A stretch of DNA of 14,414 nucleotides, taken from contig DATLAN010000292.1 in assembly GCA_035527455.1 (NCBI GenBank), forward strand, positions 1 to 14,414, read 5' to 3'. Numbering within the stretch: position 1 is the first letter of the stretch; every line of letters starts with the position of its first letter. The translations under genes were made by a program, and so were the position numbers. The stretch comes from DATLAN01 sp035527455 (lineage in GTDB: Bacteria; Planctomycetota; Planctomycetia; Pirellulales; Thermoguttaceae). The notes beneath the pieces are model-generated. The model saw only the letters and a program-made list of their open reading frames with translations, was not told the DNA's origin and searched no databases. Positions 1-7,046 of the stretch are shown in pieces.

Positions 1-561
1 CCTTTCGACCGGGCGGCCCTGGCTGCGGACGGCCACGCGTCGGACGACTTGATACGTCTTGGGATCGAGGAATCGCAAGGTGTCGGAGCCGTCGCTCATG
101 ATCAGTTGTTGTCCGTCGCTGGCGATGCCCCAGCCTTCGCCCGCGTAGCGGAAGCTTGCCCGCGGTTCGAGGGTCTGCTTGTCGTAGACATAGCCCACCT
201 GGTTTCTCCAGGTCAACTGGATCAGGTCGTTTCCGTGCAGCGTGATTCCCTCGCCGAAGAGTTGGGAGTTCATCCGGAAGAGTTGGAGCACCTTGCCCGA
301 CTTCAGATCGACCTTCCGCAGCGTGGACCGCCCGTACTGTCCGGTCCCCTCGTAGAGGACCCCGTCGGCGAAGAGCAGTCCCTGGCAGAAGGCGGTGCGG
401 TCGTGCGGATAGGTGTTGACGATCTTGTAGCCGTAGACGGGCGGGGCGCCTTGTGACGGGCGCTCGGCGGCCGAAGCGAGAGCACCCAACGAGCCGCTTG
501 CCAGGGCAATCAGCGTCGTCCACCGTCCAACGGGCAATTTGCGGTGTGAAAACCGGCACAT
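1..561 (-). CDS. Glutaminyl-peptide cyclotransferase, secreted (3' end missing)
   Basis: Glutamine cyclotransferase of the plant/bacterial beta-propeller type, which turns N-terminal glutamine of peptides into pyroglutamate. The 187 visible residues start at ATG 561. Residues 1-32 look like a Sec signal peptide: basic start (RFSHRK), hydrophobic stretch WTTLIALASGSLGALA, and a likely cut near ASA-AE. The mature part shows family signatures: YPHDRTAFCQGL (51-62), then YEGTGQYGRSTLRKVDL and FGEGITLHGNDLIQLTW, and later FLDPKTYQVV. The C-terminal part lies beyond the left edge; the family is usually about 250 residues. An AAGAAG sequence lies upstream of the ATG. The gene follows the LRR gene on the same strand after a 150-bp gap with its own possible promoter. 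Family recognition is firm; the physiological substrate is unknown. Confidence 0.88.
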   Translation of the reverse strand, partial: MCRFSHRKLPVGRWTTLIALASGSLGALASAAERPSQGAPPVYGYKIVNTYPHDRTAFCQGLLFADGVLYEGTGQYGRSTLRKVDLKSGKVLQLFRMNSQLFGEGITLHGNDLIQLTWRNQVGYVYDKQTLEPRASFRYAGEGWGIASDGQQLIMSDGSDTLRFLDPKTYQVVRRVAVRSQGRPVER

Positions 562-636
562 TTTGGGTCGCTTCTTGTGTACGCTGACGAAATCGGCGGC
601 AGCATGTCAATGCCAGTGGGATGGAGGGCTAATTCC

Positions 637-665
637 AGAATACGCCAAATCGGCCTGGAACGCAA
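637..665 (-). promoter_or_regulatory. Possible promoter of the glutaminyl cyclotransferase gene
   Basis: On the minus strand, TTGCGT (660-665) and TATTCT (637-642) are separated by 17 bp. This would start transcription about 70 bp upstream of ATG 561. The -35 box is weak, so this is a pattern match only. Confidence 0.3.
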
Positions 666-711
666 CCGAGGTCCGGTGGCCCCGGGCTTTGCGACTGTTT
701 CCCGTTGACGT

Positions 712-1452
712 CTACTCGTCCGTTACGTGGACATTCTCCTCCGTGCCCCAGACGATCGTCGTCGTCGGCAGTCCCTGTTGAAGTCTGGCCACGCCGCTAT
801 CGCTCACCCCGGTTGCCGTCAAGTCCAACATTTCGAGAGACGGCAATCCTTCCAAGCTTGAAAGCCCCACGTCGCTAACGCGTGTGTGGCTCAGGCTCAG
901 ACATCTCAAGCATCTTAACTGTGTCAGGTGATTCAGCCCTGCATCGGAGACGCGGGTCTTTGCCAGATTCAAGTAGATGAGTTGCCGGAATCTCCCGACA
1001 TGTTCGAGACCAACATCCGTCACTTCGGTAAGCGCCAGGTTTAGCGATTGGAGTCTGTGCAACCTTCTCAGGTGAGATAATCCATGGTCCGTAATCCTGT
1101 TGCCCTGCAAACAGAGCGATCTCAGATCCTTGAATCGCCGCAGTGGAGCAAGCGCCTCGTCACCGAATGGTCCCCTCCAAAGATCCCGGTTGGGTAGCGC
1201 GGCAAAGAAGTCGTACTCGTGCTTCGGCATGTTGGAAAGGTCAACAGTCTGGACATGCGAGAAGAAGCGGTCACCGAGCAATCTGCGAGTCCAAAAAGGT
1301 CCCGGGGGTCGCGCAACTTGGATCAGTTCACCGGAGTCATCCAGTTCGTAGTCAAACCGGACTTCGCCGCCCAGTTTCTGGACCGCGCGGACGGCCTTTT
1401 CTTGCCGGTTCCACCAAGCGAAGGAGTCTTTCGTATGGGGTTCGCTGGGCAT
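712..1452 (-). CDS. Leucine-rich-repeat protein, no visible export signal
   Basis: A 246-residue protein with about five LRR units of roughly 24 residues (about residues 110-226), each of the form LxxLxLxxTxVxDxGLxxL, for example LIYLNLAKTRVSDAGLNHL. It ends in a short cap (LPTTTIVW). The N-terminal part has AVRAVQKLGGEVRFDY, a lead-in often seen in planctomycete LRR proteins, where it usually follows a membrane helix; here no helix precedes it. LRRs normally mediate protein binding and no partner is evident. I chose ATG 1452 because GGTGGA (1460-1465) lies 7 bases upstream. GTG 1464 is possible and would add four residues. An in-frame stop just before that GTG rules out a longer N-terminus. 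Confidence 0.82.
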   Translation of the reverse strand: MPSEPHTKDSFAWWNRQEKAVRAVQKLGGEVRFDYELDDSGELIQVARPPGPFWTRRLLGDRFFSHVQTVDLSNMPKHEYDFFAALPNRDLWRGPFGDEALAPLRRFKDLRSLCLQGNRITDHGLSHLRRLHRLQSLNLALTEVTDVGLEHVGRFRQLIYLNLAKTRVSDAGLNHLTQLRCLRCLSLSHTRVSDVGLSSLEGLPSLEMLDLTATGVSDSGVARLQQGLPTTTIVWGTEENVHVTDE

Positions 1453-1543
1453 TAGAGTGTCCACCCACTAATCTGCTCGCGCACACAATGAGATTTTAAC
1501 CGGCATGCTCCGTAGGGACAGTCGCCCTGATGACGACACGCGA

Positions 1544-1572
1544 ATCTTACCACAAATGGTCAGACGTGGAAA
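1544..1572 (-). promoter_or_regulatory. Possible promoter of the LRR gene
   Basis: TTTCCA (1567-1572) and TAAGAT (1544-1549) on the minus strand are 17 bp apart, about 90 bp upstream of the LRR start. A perfect TATAAT also occurs further upstream on this strand, at 1575-1580, but without a good -35 box. Confidence 0.35.
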
Positions 1573-1632
1573 GTATTATACGGGGGTACGGCAGCGCAGC
1601 GTGGATTCGGGTGGCATGGATTGCCAATCGTA

Positions 1633-1661
1633 TTGCCGCCCCCCGGGCAGCTTGGTATCGT
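1633..1661 (+). promoter_or_regulatory. Possible promoter of the HYExAFE gene, leaderless arrangement
   Basis: TTGCCG (1633-1638) and TATCGT (1656-1661) are 17 bp apart. The expected start point, about 7 bases after the -10 box, falls on the ATG at 1668. No Shine-Dalgarno sequence precedes that ATG, which fits a leaderless mRNA. This is inference from spacing alone. Confidence 0.33.
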
Positions 1662-1667
1662 GGTCGC

Positions 1668-2186
1668 ATGGCCAACCGCGATAACCATTACGAGGCGGCT
1701 TTCGAGGAGTTTTTGCGCTGCCGCGGGATACCGTACGTGGCGGTGGACGAGGCGAAGCGGAGTCTGTTGGGTGACGGGGGCTCGATCAAGAGCCTCGACT
1801 TCATCGTCTCCTCGCCCGGCCAGACGGCCTGGCTGGTCGACGTCAAAGGCCGCCGCTTTCCCAGCGGAGACGAGCAGAAACAGTATTGGAAGAATTGGTC
1901 CACGCGCGACGACGTCGAGAGTCTGACCCAGTGGGAGGGGCTTTTCGGGCCGGGTTTCTGCGGGCTGTTCGTCTTCGCCTATGACATTCTCGGTGACCGT
2001 GCTCCGCTGCCTCAGGAGCGGCTCTTCGAACACCGCGGCAGGCTGTACGGTTTCGTGGCCGTTCGGCTGGGCGACTTCGCCGCCTATGCCCGACCGATCT
2101 CGCCCAGTTGGGACACCGTGGCCATGCCGACCGCCGATTTTCGCCGGCTGGCCCGGCCGCTGGACGAGTTGCTCGCAGCCGGCTGA
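1668..2186 (+). CDS. HYExAFE family protein, PD-(D/E)XK-nuclease-like
   Basis: A 172-residue protein of the HYExAFE family, named after the motif seen here as HYEAAFE (residues 7-13). The family is best known from planctomycetes and its function is not established. Residues 42-62 read SLDFIV...LVDVKGR: an acidic residue (D44) followed by D58-V-K60, the layout of a PD-(D/E)XK nuclease core, with E9 or E13 as a possible further acidic ligand. Nuclease activity is therefore inferred, not shown. The open frame extends upstream to 1530, but family homology starts at MANRDNHYE, so ATG 1668 is preferred despite the lack of a ribosome binding site. The gene is divergent from the LRR gene and stands alone. 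No signal peptide is visible, so it should be cytoplasmic. Confidence 0.87.
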   Translation: MANRDNHYEAAFEEFLRCRGIPYVAVDEAKRSLLGDGGSIKSLDFIVSSPGQTAWLVDVKGRRFPSGDEQKQYWKNWSTRDDVESLTQWEGLFGPGFCGLFVFAYDILGDRAPLPQERLFEHRGRLYGFVAVRLGDFAAYARPISPSWDTVAMPTADFRRLARPLDELLAAG

Positions 2187-2195
2187 GCCGCCGTG

Positions 2196-2225
2196 TTGCC
2201 AACTCCCGCCGGCTTGGTTTACAAT
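2196..2225 (+). promoter_or_regulatory. Promoter of the small membrane protein gene
   Basis: TTGCCA (2196-2201) and TACAAT (2220-2225) are 18 bp apart, lying 10 to 39 bp after the stop of the HYExAFE gene and about 27 bp before ATG 2253. Box sequence and spacing match the promoter proposed for the ffh operon (TTGCCA, 18 bp, TACTAT). Confidence 0.5.
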
Positions 2226-2252
2226 AGGGGATTGAACTCAGGAAACCACCCC

Positions 2253-2531
2253 ATGAACCGACTGCGAAGATTCTCCCATACCTTCAGGATTGCGACGGCC
2301 GCCGCCGTTTGCTGGCTGGCCCTGCACGGGACCGCCCTGGCGGCTCCCCCTCAAGAGGAGGGGGATAAGGGGGCCGCCTGGTTCCTGGGCTACGCCCTGG
2401 TCGTCTTGGGCATCGGGCTGGGAATGCTCTTCGTGGGCCGCTCCAGCCGGCGGCGGGAAGAGGCCAAGAAGGAAATGTTCGCCGAGACCGATAAAGACGC
2501 GTCCGACCAAGATTTCCACCTCACCCGTTGA
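2253..2531 (+). CDS. Small exported single-helix membrane protein, function unknown
   Basis: A 92-residue protein with a Sec-type signal peptide (basic MNRLRRFSHTFR, hydrophobic stretch to about residue 30, likely cut at ALA-A), a short acidic spacer (PPQEEGDKG), one transmembrane helix (about 42-62, WFLGYALVVLGIGLGMLFVG) and a charged cytoplasmic tail starting RSSRRREEAKKE. The topology predicted is a short outside segment and a tail inside. Start ATG 2253 is supported by AGGAAA about 7 bases upstream and by the promoter at 2196-2225; an upstream ATG at 2193 overlaps the promoter and is unlikely. I cannot name the family. The stop codon abuts the repeat cluster that begins at 2532. Confidence 0.7.
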   Translation: MNRLRRFSHTFRIATAAAVCWLALHGTALAAPPQEEGDKGAAWFLGYALVVLGIGLGMLFVGRSSRRREEAKKEMFAETDKDASDQDFHLTR

Positions 2532-2645
2532 GCACAAAGTAGCCGTCTCGCTCCGCAAGACGTGGCTGCACAAAGTAGCCGTCTCGCTCCGCGAGACGTG
2601 GCTTCATCTTGCGGAGCAAGATGGCTACTATCAGATGGCTACTGT
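2532..2645. repeat. Cluster of REP-like palindromic repeats between convergent genes
   Basis: Two direct 36-bp copies (2532-2567 and 2568-2603) differ at one base. An inverted copy follows (2604-2627) and then a truncated inverted one (about 2630-2645). Each full unit holds a core hairpin. In copy 2 it is GTCTCGC-TCC-GCGAGAC; in the inverted copy, read on the other strand, it is ATCTTGC-TCC-GCAAGAT. The two changed positions in each arm are compensated in the other arm, so pairing is conserved. The cluster exactly fills the space between the stop codons of the genes ending at 2531 and 2639, and overlaps the latter stop. Hairpins here could end transcription from both sides or stabilise 3' ends; no U-tract is seen. 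Confidence 0.8.
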
Positions 2646-4618
2646 GCCTTCTGCGAAAGGAACCGCTCGACGGCCGCCTGCACCGGTTGGCTTTGCAGGA
2701 CGATCAGACAGCCGGAAGGCTCGTCGAAGTGCAGTTCGCCCGGGCCGCCCGAGTCGCTCCAGGTGGGTCCTGCCAGCCGGGCCTTGATCTCGGCCGCCAG
2801 ATCCGGACCCGTCCGGCCGCCGCCGAGCAGCGGGGTGATCGGATAGAACTCCAACTCTTGCCGAGCGATCAGCGCCGCCTGCGTGGTGATCTGAAGCGTC
2901 CTCGCGTCGATCGCCCGATAGGCCAACCCGATGGGGCCCAACAGCGCGTCCAGAGTTGCAGCCAAGGGTTGCTCTTGGCTCGTCAACGTCGCCTCCGCCT
3001 GGGCCGACCATCCGGCCGCCCGCAAGGATCGCCGATCGATGAGGATATCGGCCCCGGTGAGTTCTTCCAGATACGAGACGATGTACGCCAGCGGGGCCGG
3101 TTCGTGGAAGTTGACCGTTATCGGGAGGCTCAGCAGCTTGGCGGCCTGGCTGCGGTGCGTGCTCAGCGTGAACCGGTTCGGGTCCAGCCGGCTTCGCAAA
3201 GGCTTACCGCGGGCGGTGCGGAGCTTCTCGCAGAAAACGAGGATCTGGTAGTGGACCGCGTCGGTCTGCACGACACGCAGGGCACCGCCGTCGGGCGCGA
3301 TCGTTCCCCGGCCGCCGCCACGCCGCCACGAGTCGGGCTCGACCAGCTTCTCGACCAGCGACGCCATCTCGGCCACTGCCGCCGGGTCCGAGCCGGTGAG
3401 GTCCGAAACGGTATAGGGCCTTTCTTTGAGCGTCTCGCGCCCGTCCGGCTGCACGGTGACCAGCACCTGCCCGTCTTCGACCACCGCGGCCAGCCCCCGA
3501 TTGCCAACCACCTGCTGAAGGACCTCGCCGATCGTCGCCTCGGAGAACTCGACGGTGATCGGATCGCGAACCGTGACGCCGAGCCGCGAGAGGGCCTCCG
3601 GGTCGAAGGTGATCGGCACGCCGCTCAGTTCGGCCAGCAAATCGACCGCCTCGGCAAGTGGCATCTCGCGCAAGGCGATTTCGGGGATCTTGCCGGCCAG
3701 CCGAGCCTCGGCGTCCACCGCCGGAACTGCGGGCCGCTCGATGATCGCCGACGGAGAGGTTTCAGGAAAAACCACGGGCTCCTTTGGTTCCGAGTACGGT
3801 TCCTTCGATTCGGGTTCCGGCTCCGGCAGGCCGAAGTCGAGTTGCGGCAGTTTGGGCTCCGAGTTGATCGCGACCGTCGGCGGCTCGTGGTCCTCTTCGG
3901 TCGCGGGGTCCGGCTCGACGACGGGTGTCGGCTCCGGTGCGTCGGCAATCGTATTCTCACCCGGCGGGTCAACGGCGGGAGAGGGTTCCTGCTCGGAAAA
4001 TGTTCCGGGCTCAGGATCGGCCGGCGGCATGGCTGGCGGTTCCACAGCCGCGAATGGCAACGGCTGCGGCTCTTCGGCAGGCTGTTCGGGCGGGCTTTCC
4101 GGCACCGGTTCCGCGGGCTGTTGCACTTCCGAGGTTGCATCCGGTTCGGCCTCATCGGAGGAGAACAACATCGACCACAAACCGAAGACGAGAACCACTC
4201 CGGCCACCGACACGGTGCCCAGCAGCAACCACTTGCGCCAGAGCAACTCGGTTGGGGACGCCCAAGGGCCGCTGGGACTCTCGCAGCCCCCTGGCACGGC
4301 CACCGTGCCCGCACTTTCAGCCGCCGGACTGCCGGACCAAGCCGTTCTGGGCGAGTTGGGGGCTTTGGGTACAACCTCCACGTGATGTCCCAGTGGCAGC
4401 GCGGGCGGCTGCTGGATGGCAGGGCGTTGCTGGACGGCAGTCGGCTGCGGATCGGCCGGCAGTGTGGCCGAGGGAGATTTCCAGCCTACCGGCGGCACGA
4501 CCTGGACCATGCTAGTACATTTGGGGCACTCAAGGATAGCCCCGATTGCCGATTCGTTGCGCACCGCGAGCCGGGCCCGGCATGTCGTGCAGGTGATGGA
4601 GAACAAGGCCTTTTCCAC
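2639..4618 (-). CDS. Zinc-ribbon membrane protein with duplicated STN-like domains
   Basis: A 659-residue protein of unknown function. Order from GTG 4618: a cytoplasmic zinc ribbon (C10-x2-C13 ... C31-x2-C34, MJ0042-like), a Pro/Gln-rich linker, one transmembrane helix (about 129-151, WLLLGTVSVAGVVLVFGLW), a long Pro/Glu-rich linker to about 305, and two similar C-terminal units. Each unit has an STN/secretin-N-like part (about 311-389, IPEIALREMPLAEAVDLLAE; and about 496-579) followed by a second part with a P-x-(S/T)W motif (PDSW, then PTW). Secretin-type short domains usually sit in the periplasm, so this protein may link envelope and cytoplasm; that is inference. The open frame extends to TTG 4687, but that codon overlaps the -10 box of the proposed promoter. 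TTG 4606 is another possible start. The stop codon TAG lies inside the adjacent repeat cluster. Confidence 0.75.
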   Translation of the reverse strand: MEKALFSITCTTCRARLAVRNESAIGAILECPKCTSMVQVVPPVGWKSPSATLPADPQPTAVQQRPAIQQPPALPLGHHVEVVPKAPNSPRTAWSGSPAAESAGTVAVPGGCESPSGPWASPTELLWRKWLLLGTVSVAGVVLVFGLWSMLFSSDEAEPDATSEVQQPAEPVPESPPEQPAEEPQPLPFAAVEPPAMPPADPEPGTFSEQEPSPAVDPPGENTIADAPEPTPVVEPDPATEEDHEPPTVAINSEPKLPQLDFGLPEPEPESKEPYSEPKEPVVFPETSPSAIIERPAVPAVDAEARLAGKIPEIALREMPLAEAVDLLAELSGVPITFDPEALSRLGVTVRDPITVEFSEATIGEVLQQVVGNRGLAAVVEDGQVLVTVQPDGRETLKERPYTVSDLTGSDPAAVAEMASLVEKLVEPDSWRRGGGRGTIAPDGGALRVVQTDAVHYQILVFCEKLRTARGKPLRSRLDPNRFTLSTHRSQAAKLLSLPITVNFHEPAPLAYIVSYLEELTGADILIDRRSLRAAGWSAQAEATLTSQEQPLAATLDALLGPIGLAYRAIDARTLQITTQAALIARQELEFYPITPLLGGGRTGPDLAAEIKARLAGPTWSDSGGPGELHFDEPSGCLIVLQSQPVQAAVERFLSQKAQ

Positions 4619-4686
4619 AGTTCCGCGTGTGGTGGTGAGGAGGATTGCCCAGGTAAGCGGCGGCAGCTCGAACCGGCCCTTCCCCA

Positions 4687-4715
4687 ATCTTACGACGCCT
4701 GCCGGCGAATGTCAT
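4687..4715 (-). promoter_or_regulatory. Promoter of the zinc-ribbon/STN gene
   Basis: ATGACA (4710-4715) and TAAGAT (4687-4692) are 17 bp apart on the minus strand. Transcription would begin near 4680, giving a leader of about 60 bases before GTG 4618 and arguing against the upstream TTG start. The promoter lies in the 178-bp gap after murA, so this gene can be expressed apart from the murA operon. Confidence 0.5.
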
Positions 4716-4796
4716 CACGATGGCACGGCTTTTCGGGACTTTTTCGCCCGCAGCGGGGGCTCTGGACGCCCCATTCGGCGCATGAACTCAAGATGC

Positions 4797-6077
4797 TCAA
4801 CCACACGCCCCCCCATCCTCCACCCGCTCAATCCGGGCACCCAGTTGCCGCAGCTTGTCGTCGAGCCGCTCGTAGCCGCGGTCGAGATGGTGGATGTGGC
4901 GGACGACGGTTTGGCCTTCGGCGGCCAGGCCGGCCAGGACCAACGCCGCGCTGGCACGCAGGTCGGAGGCCGTCACCACCGCTCCTTGAAGTCGCTTCAC
5001 TCCCGTGACCACCGCCGTCGGCGGGCAGTGACGGATGCGGGCGCCCATCCGCTTCAATTCGGCGACGTGCAGAAAACGATTCGCAAAGACACAATCCTGC
5101 ACGACGCTACGACCCCGGGCAAGACAAAGCAGGGCCGTCCATTGGGCCTGCACATCGGTCGGCATGCCCGGGTAAGGCTGCGCGGTGACGTCCATCGCTT
5201 GCGGTCGTCCATTGGCGATCAACGTCACGCGATCGTTTTCCACATCGACCTGCAACCCGGCCGTCCGCAGCCCGGCGATCACGGCCTCCAAGTACTCGGG
5301 AACCACGTCGGTCACGGTGGCCGCACCTCCGCTGATCGCCGCGGAGAGCAAGATCGTGGCCGCTTCGATGCGGTCGGCCGTCACGCGCCAGGCCGTGCCG
5401 TCGAGCCGCTTGACGCCGTTGACGTGGATGGTGGGCGTTCCCAGACCGCTAACCCGCGCTCCCATGGCATTGAGGAAACTCCCCAGTTCGGCGATCTCCG
5501 GTTCCATGGCGGCACCGGCGATCGTGGTGGTACCCTCGGCCAGCACGGCGGCGCTGAGCACGTTGGCCGTACCGGTGACGGTCGAGCCCGCCGGTCCGCT
5601 CAGGTCGATCGTGGTGCCGACGAGCCGTTCCGTGCGGGCGTGAACGTAGCCGTGCTTCAACTTCAGTCGGGCTCCCAGCGCGGCCAAGCCCTTCAAGTGC
5701 AGGTCGACCGGCCGATCGCCGATGTTGCACCCACCGGGAAGTGAAACCACCGCCTCTTTGCGTCGGGCCAGCAACGGCCCCAGCACGCAGAAGCTCGCCC
5801 GCATGCGACGCACCAGATCGTACTTGGCGCGGATCGGCTTCGGGTCGACGGTCTCCAGGAGTAGTTCCCCTTCGCGCGACCATTCGACGTTCATCCCCAA
5901 CTGCCCGAGCACCGACGCCAAGGTATCGACGTCGCTCACCCGCGGCACGCGCGAAAGCCGCACGGGACCATCGGCGAGAATCGACGCGGCCATGATCGGC
6001 AAGACCGCGTTCTTCGAGCCGCTCGCCTCGACCGTTCCACGTAAAGGAATCCCGCCGACGATCCTGAAGACGGACAT
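4797..6077 (-). CDS. murA: UDP-N-acetylglucosamine 1-carboxyvinyltransferase
   Basis: MurA transfers enolpyruvate from PEP to UDP-GlcNAc, the first committed step of peptidoglycan synthesis, in the cytoplasm. The 426-residue length is typical. Conserved sites are present: K22-N23 in SGSKNAVLP, the catalytic loop PGGCNIGDRPVDLHL with C117 (equivalent to Cys115 of E. coli, so the fosfomycin-sensitive form), D308 in MPTDVQAQ, and the C-terminal DRGYERLDDKLRQLGA. Start ATG 6077 lies 7 bp after the prmC stop, with AGTGAGG (6083-6089) overlapping that stop, which indicates translational coupling. Presence of an intact murA implies a peptidoglycan precursor pathway. A small GC hairpin (4756-4772) lies about 25 bp beyond the stop, but has no U-tract. 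Confidence 0.97.
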   Translation of the reverse strand: MSVFRIVGGIPLRGTVEASGSKNAVLPIMAASILADGPVRLSRVPRVSDVDTLASVLGQLGMNVEWSREGELLLETVDPKPIRAKYDLVRRMRASFCVLGPLLARRKEAVVSLPGGCNIGDRPVDLHLKGLAALGARLKLKHGYVHARTERLVGTTIDLSGPAGSTVTGTANVLSAAVLAEGTTTIAGAAMEPEIAELGSFLNAMGARVSGLGTPTIHVNGVKRLDGTAWRVTADRIEAATILLSAAISGGAATVTDVVPEYLEAVIAGLRTAGLQVDVENDRVTLIANGRPQAMDVTAQPYPGMPTDVQAQWTALLCLARGRSVVQDCVFANRFLHVAELKRMGARIRHCPPTAVVTGVKRLQGAVVTASDLRASAALVLAGLAAEGQTVVRHIHHLDRGYERLDDKLRQLGARIERVEDGGACG

Positions 6078-6084
6078 CCCCGCC

Positions 6085-6963
6085 TCACTTCCTCGCCGCC
6101 GGCACCACCCTCGGCAGCCGCGCCAGGTCTTTGATCGTCGGACCGAGTTCGAAGCGGTCGTCGCGACGCAGCAACGAGAGGACGGCATCGTGAACCATGG
6201 GGCTGACTTCGATCAGCAGGTGGCCGCCGGGATTGAGCCGCTGGGCGGCCTGCGGGATCAGCGCCTCGATGACTTCCGTACCCCGTTGGCCGGCCACCAA
6301 CGCCTTGCGCGGCTCGAAGTCCTTCACTTCCGCCGCAAGGCCCTGCAACTCCGCCGCGGCGACGTACGGCGGGTTGCTGACGACGAAATCAAATCGCCGC
6401 GCCGGGTCCACCGCCGCGAACAGGTCGCTTTGGACGAACTCGATCCGCTTGGCAACCTCATGATCCACCGCGTTGCTCCGCGCGATCTCGAGTGCCGCCG
6501 GGCTGACGTCGATCGCCGTCACCCGACAACTCGGCAGATGCTTGGCCGCACAGACGGCAATGATCCCGCTTCCCGTACCCACGTCGGCCAGCTCGAACGC
6601 TTCCCCCACCGGGCGGCTTCGGGCGCGATCCAGCAGGGCGACCACCAGCAGTTCGGTCTCCGGCCGCGGGATCAACACCGCCGGGCTGACCCGAAAACTC
6701 ATCGAATAGAACTCGCGACGACCCACGAGGTACGCAACGGGCGTTCCTTTGGCGCGGCGGCGCACCGACTCGCGAAAGGCGGCCCGCGGTTCTTCGCCCG
6801 GCACCTGGTCGAAGCTGGTGTACAGTTCGATCCGCCGACAGCCCAGCGCTTCGGCCAGCAGAACCTCGGCATCCAGCCGCGGGCTGTCCGCCCCGTGGTC
6901 CTTCAAGAAATCGGCCGTCCACTGCAAGAGCCGGCCGACGGTCCAGGGTTCGTTTTCGGGCAT
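6085..6963 (-). CDS. prmC: Peptide chain release factor N5-glutamine methyltransferase
   Basis: PrmC methylates the glutamine of the GGQ motif in release factors, using S-adenosylmethionine. The 292-residue protein has an N-terminal helical domain, then GRREFYSMSF and LIPRPETELLV, the SAM-binding motif DVGTGSG (127-133), and the catalytic NPPY (197-200). It sits directly downstream of prfA, whose product is its substrate, and overlaps the murA ribosome binding site. Start ATG 6963 is chosen. The frame remains open to a TTG at 7029, but that codon lies inside the 7023-7043 palindrome and the extra 22 residues do not resemble the family. No clear Shine-Dalgarno sequence precedes ATG 6963. Confidence 0.95.
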   Translation of the reverse strand: MPENEPWTVGRLLQWTADFLKDHGADSPRLDAEVLLAEALGCRRIELYTSFDQVPGEEPRAAFRESVRRRAKGTPVAYLVGRREFYSMSFRVSPAVLIPRPETELLVVALLDRARSRPVGEAFELADVGTGSGIIAVCAAKHLPSCRVTAIDVSPAALEIARSNAVDHEVAKRIEFVQSDLFAAVDPARRFDFVVSNPPYVAAAELQGLAAEVKDFEPRKALVAGQRGTEVIEALIPQAAQRLNPGGHLLIEVSPMVHDAVLSLLRRDDRFELGPTIKDLARLPRVVPAARK

Positions 6964-7022
6964 GGGCTCAGTCGGCGGTGGCCAAAGATCCGGGGACAGC
7001 GTATCGCCGGCGACAATCCGCT

Positions 7023-7043
7023 GGGGCAATACCGTATTGTCCC
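7023..7043. repeat. 21-bp near-perfect palindrome between prfA and prmC
   Basis: The two ten-base arms GGGGCAATAC (7023-7032) and GTATTGTCCC (7034-7043) are inverted copies around C7033, with one imperfect pair (7026/7040). It starts 3 bp beyond the prfA stop codon in transcription direction. It could be an RNA hairpin controlling prmC-murA expression or mRNA stability, or a DNA operator. No U-tract follows, so a simple terminator is unlikely. Confidence 0.7.
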
Positions 7044-7046
7044 AAC

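Noticed and set aside
1530..1667. N-terminal extension of the HYExAFE protein from ATG 1530
   Set aside because: Family similarity begins at residue MANRDNHYE; the extra 46 codons cover promoter-like DNA and include no conserved motif.
4756..4772. Hairpin after murA as a rho-independent terminator
   Set aside because: The stem is only 5 bp (GGGGC/GCCCC) and no U-tract follows in the murA direction.
2609..5008. 799-codon open frame on the plus strand
   Set aside because: It runs antisense to the zinc-ribbon/STN gene and into murA, has an Arg/Gly-rich composition with no family motifs, and arises from codon bias on the other strand.
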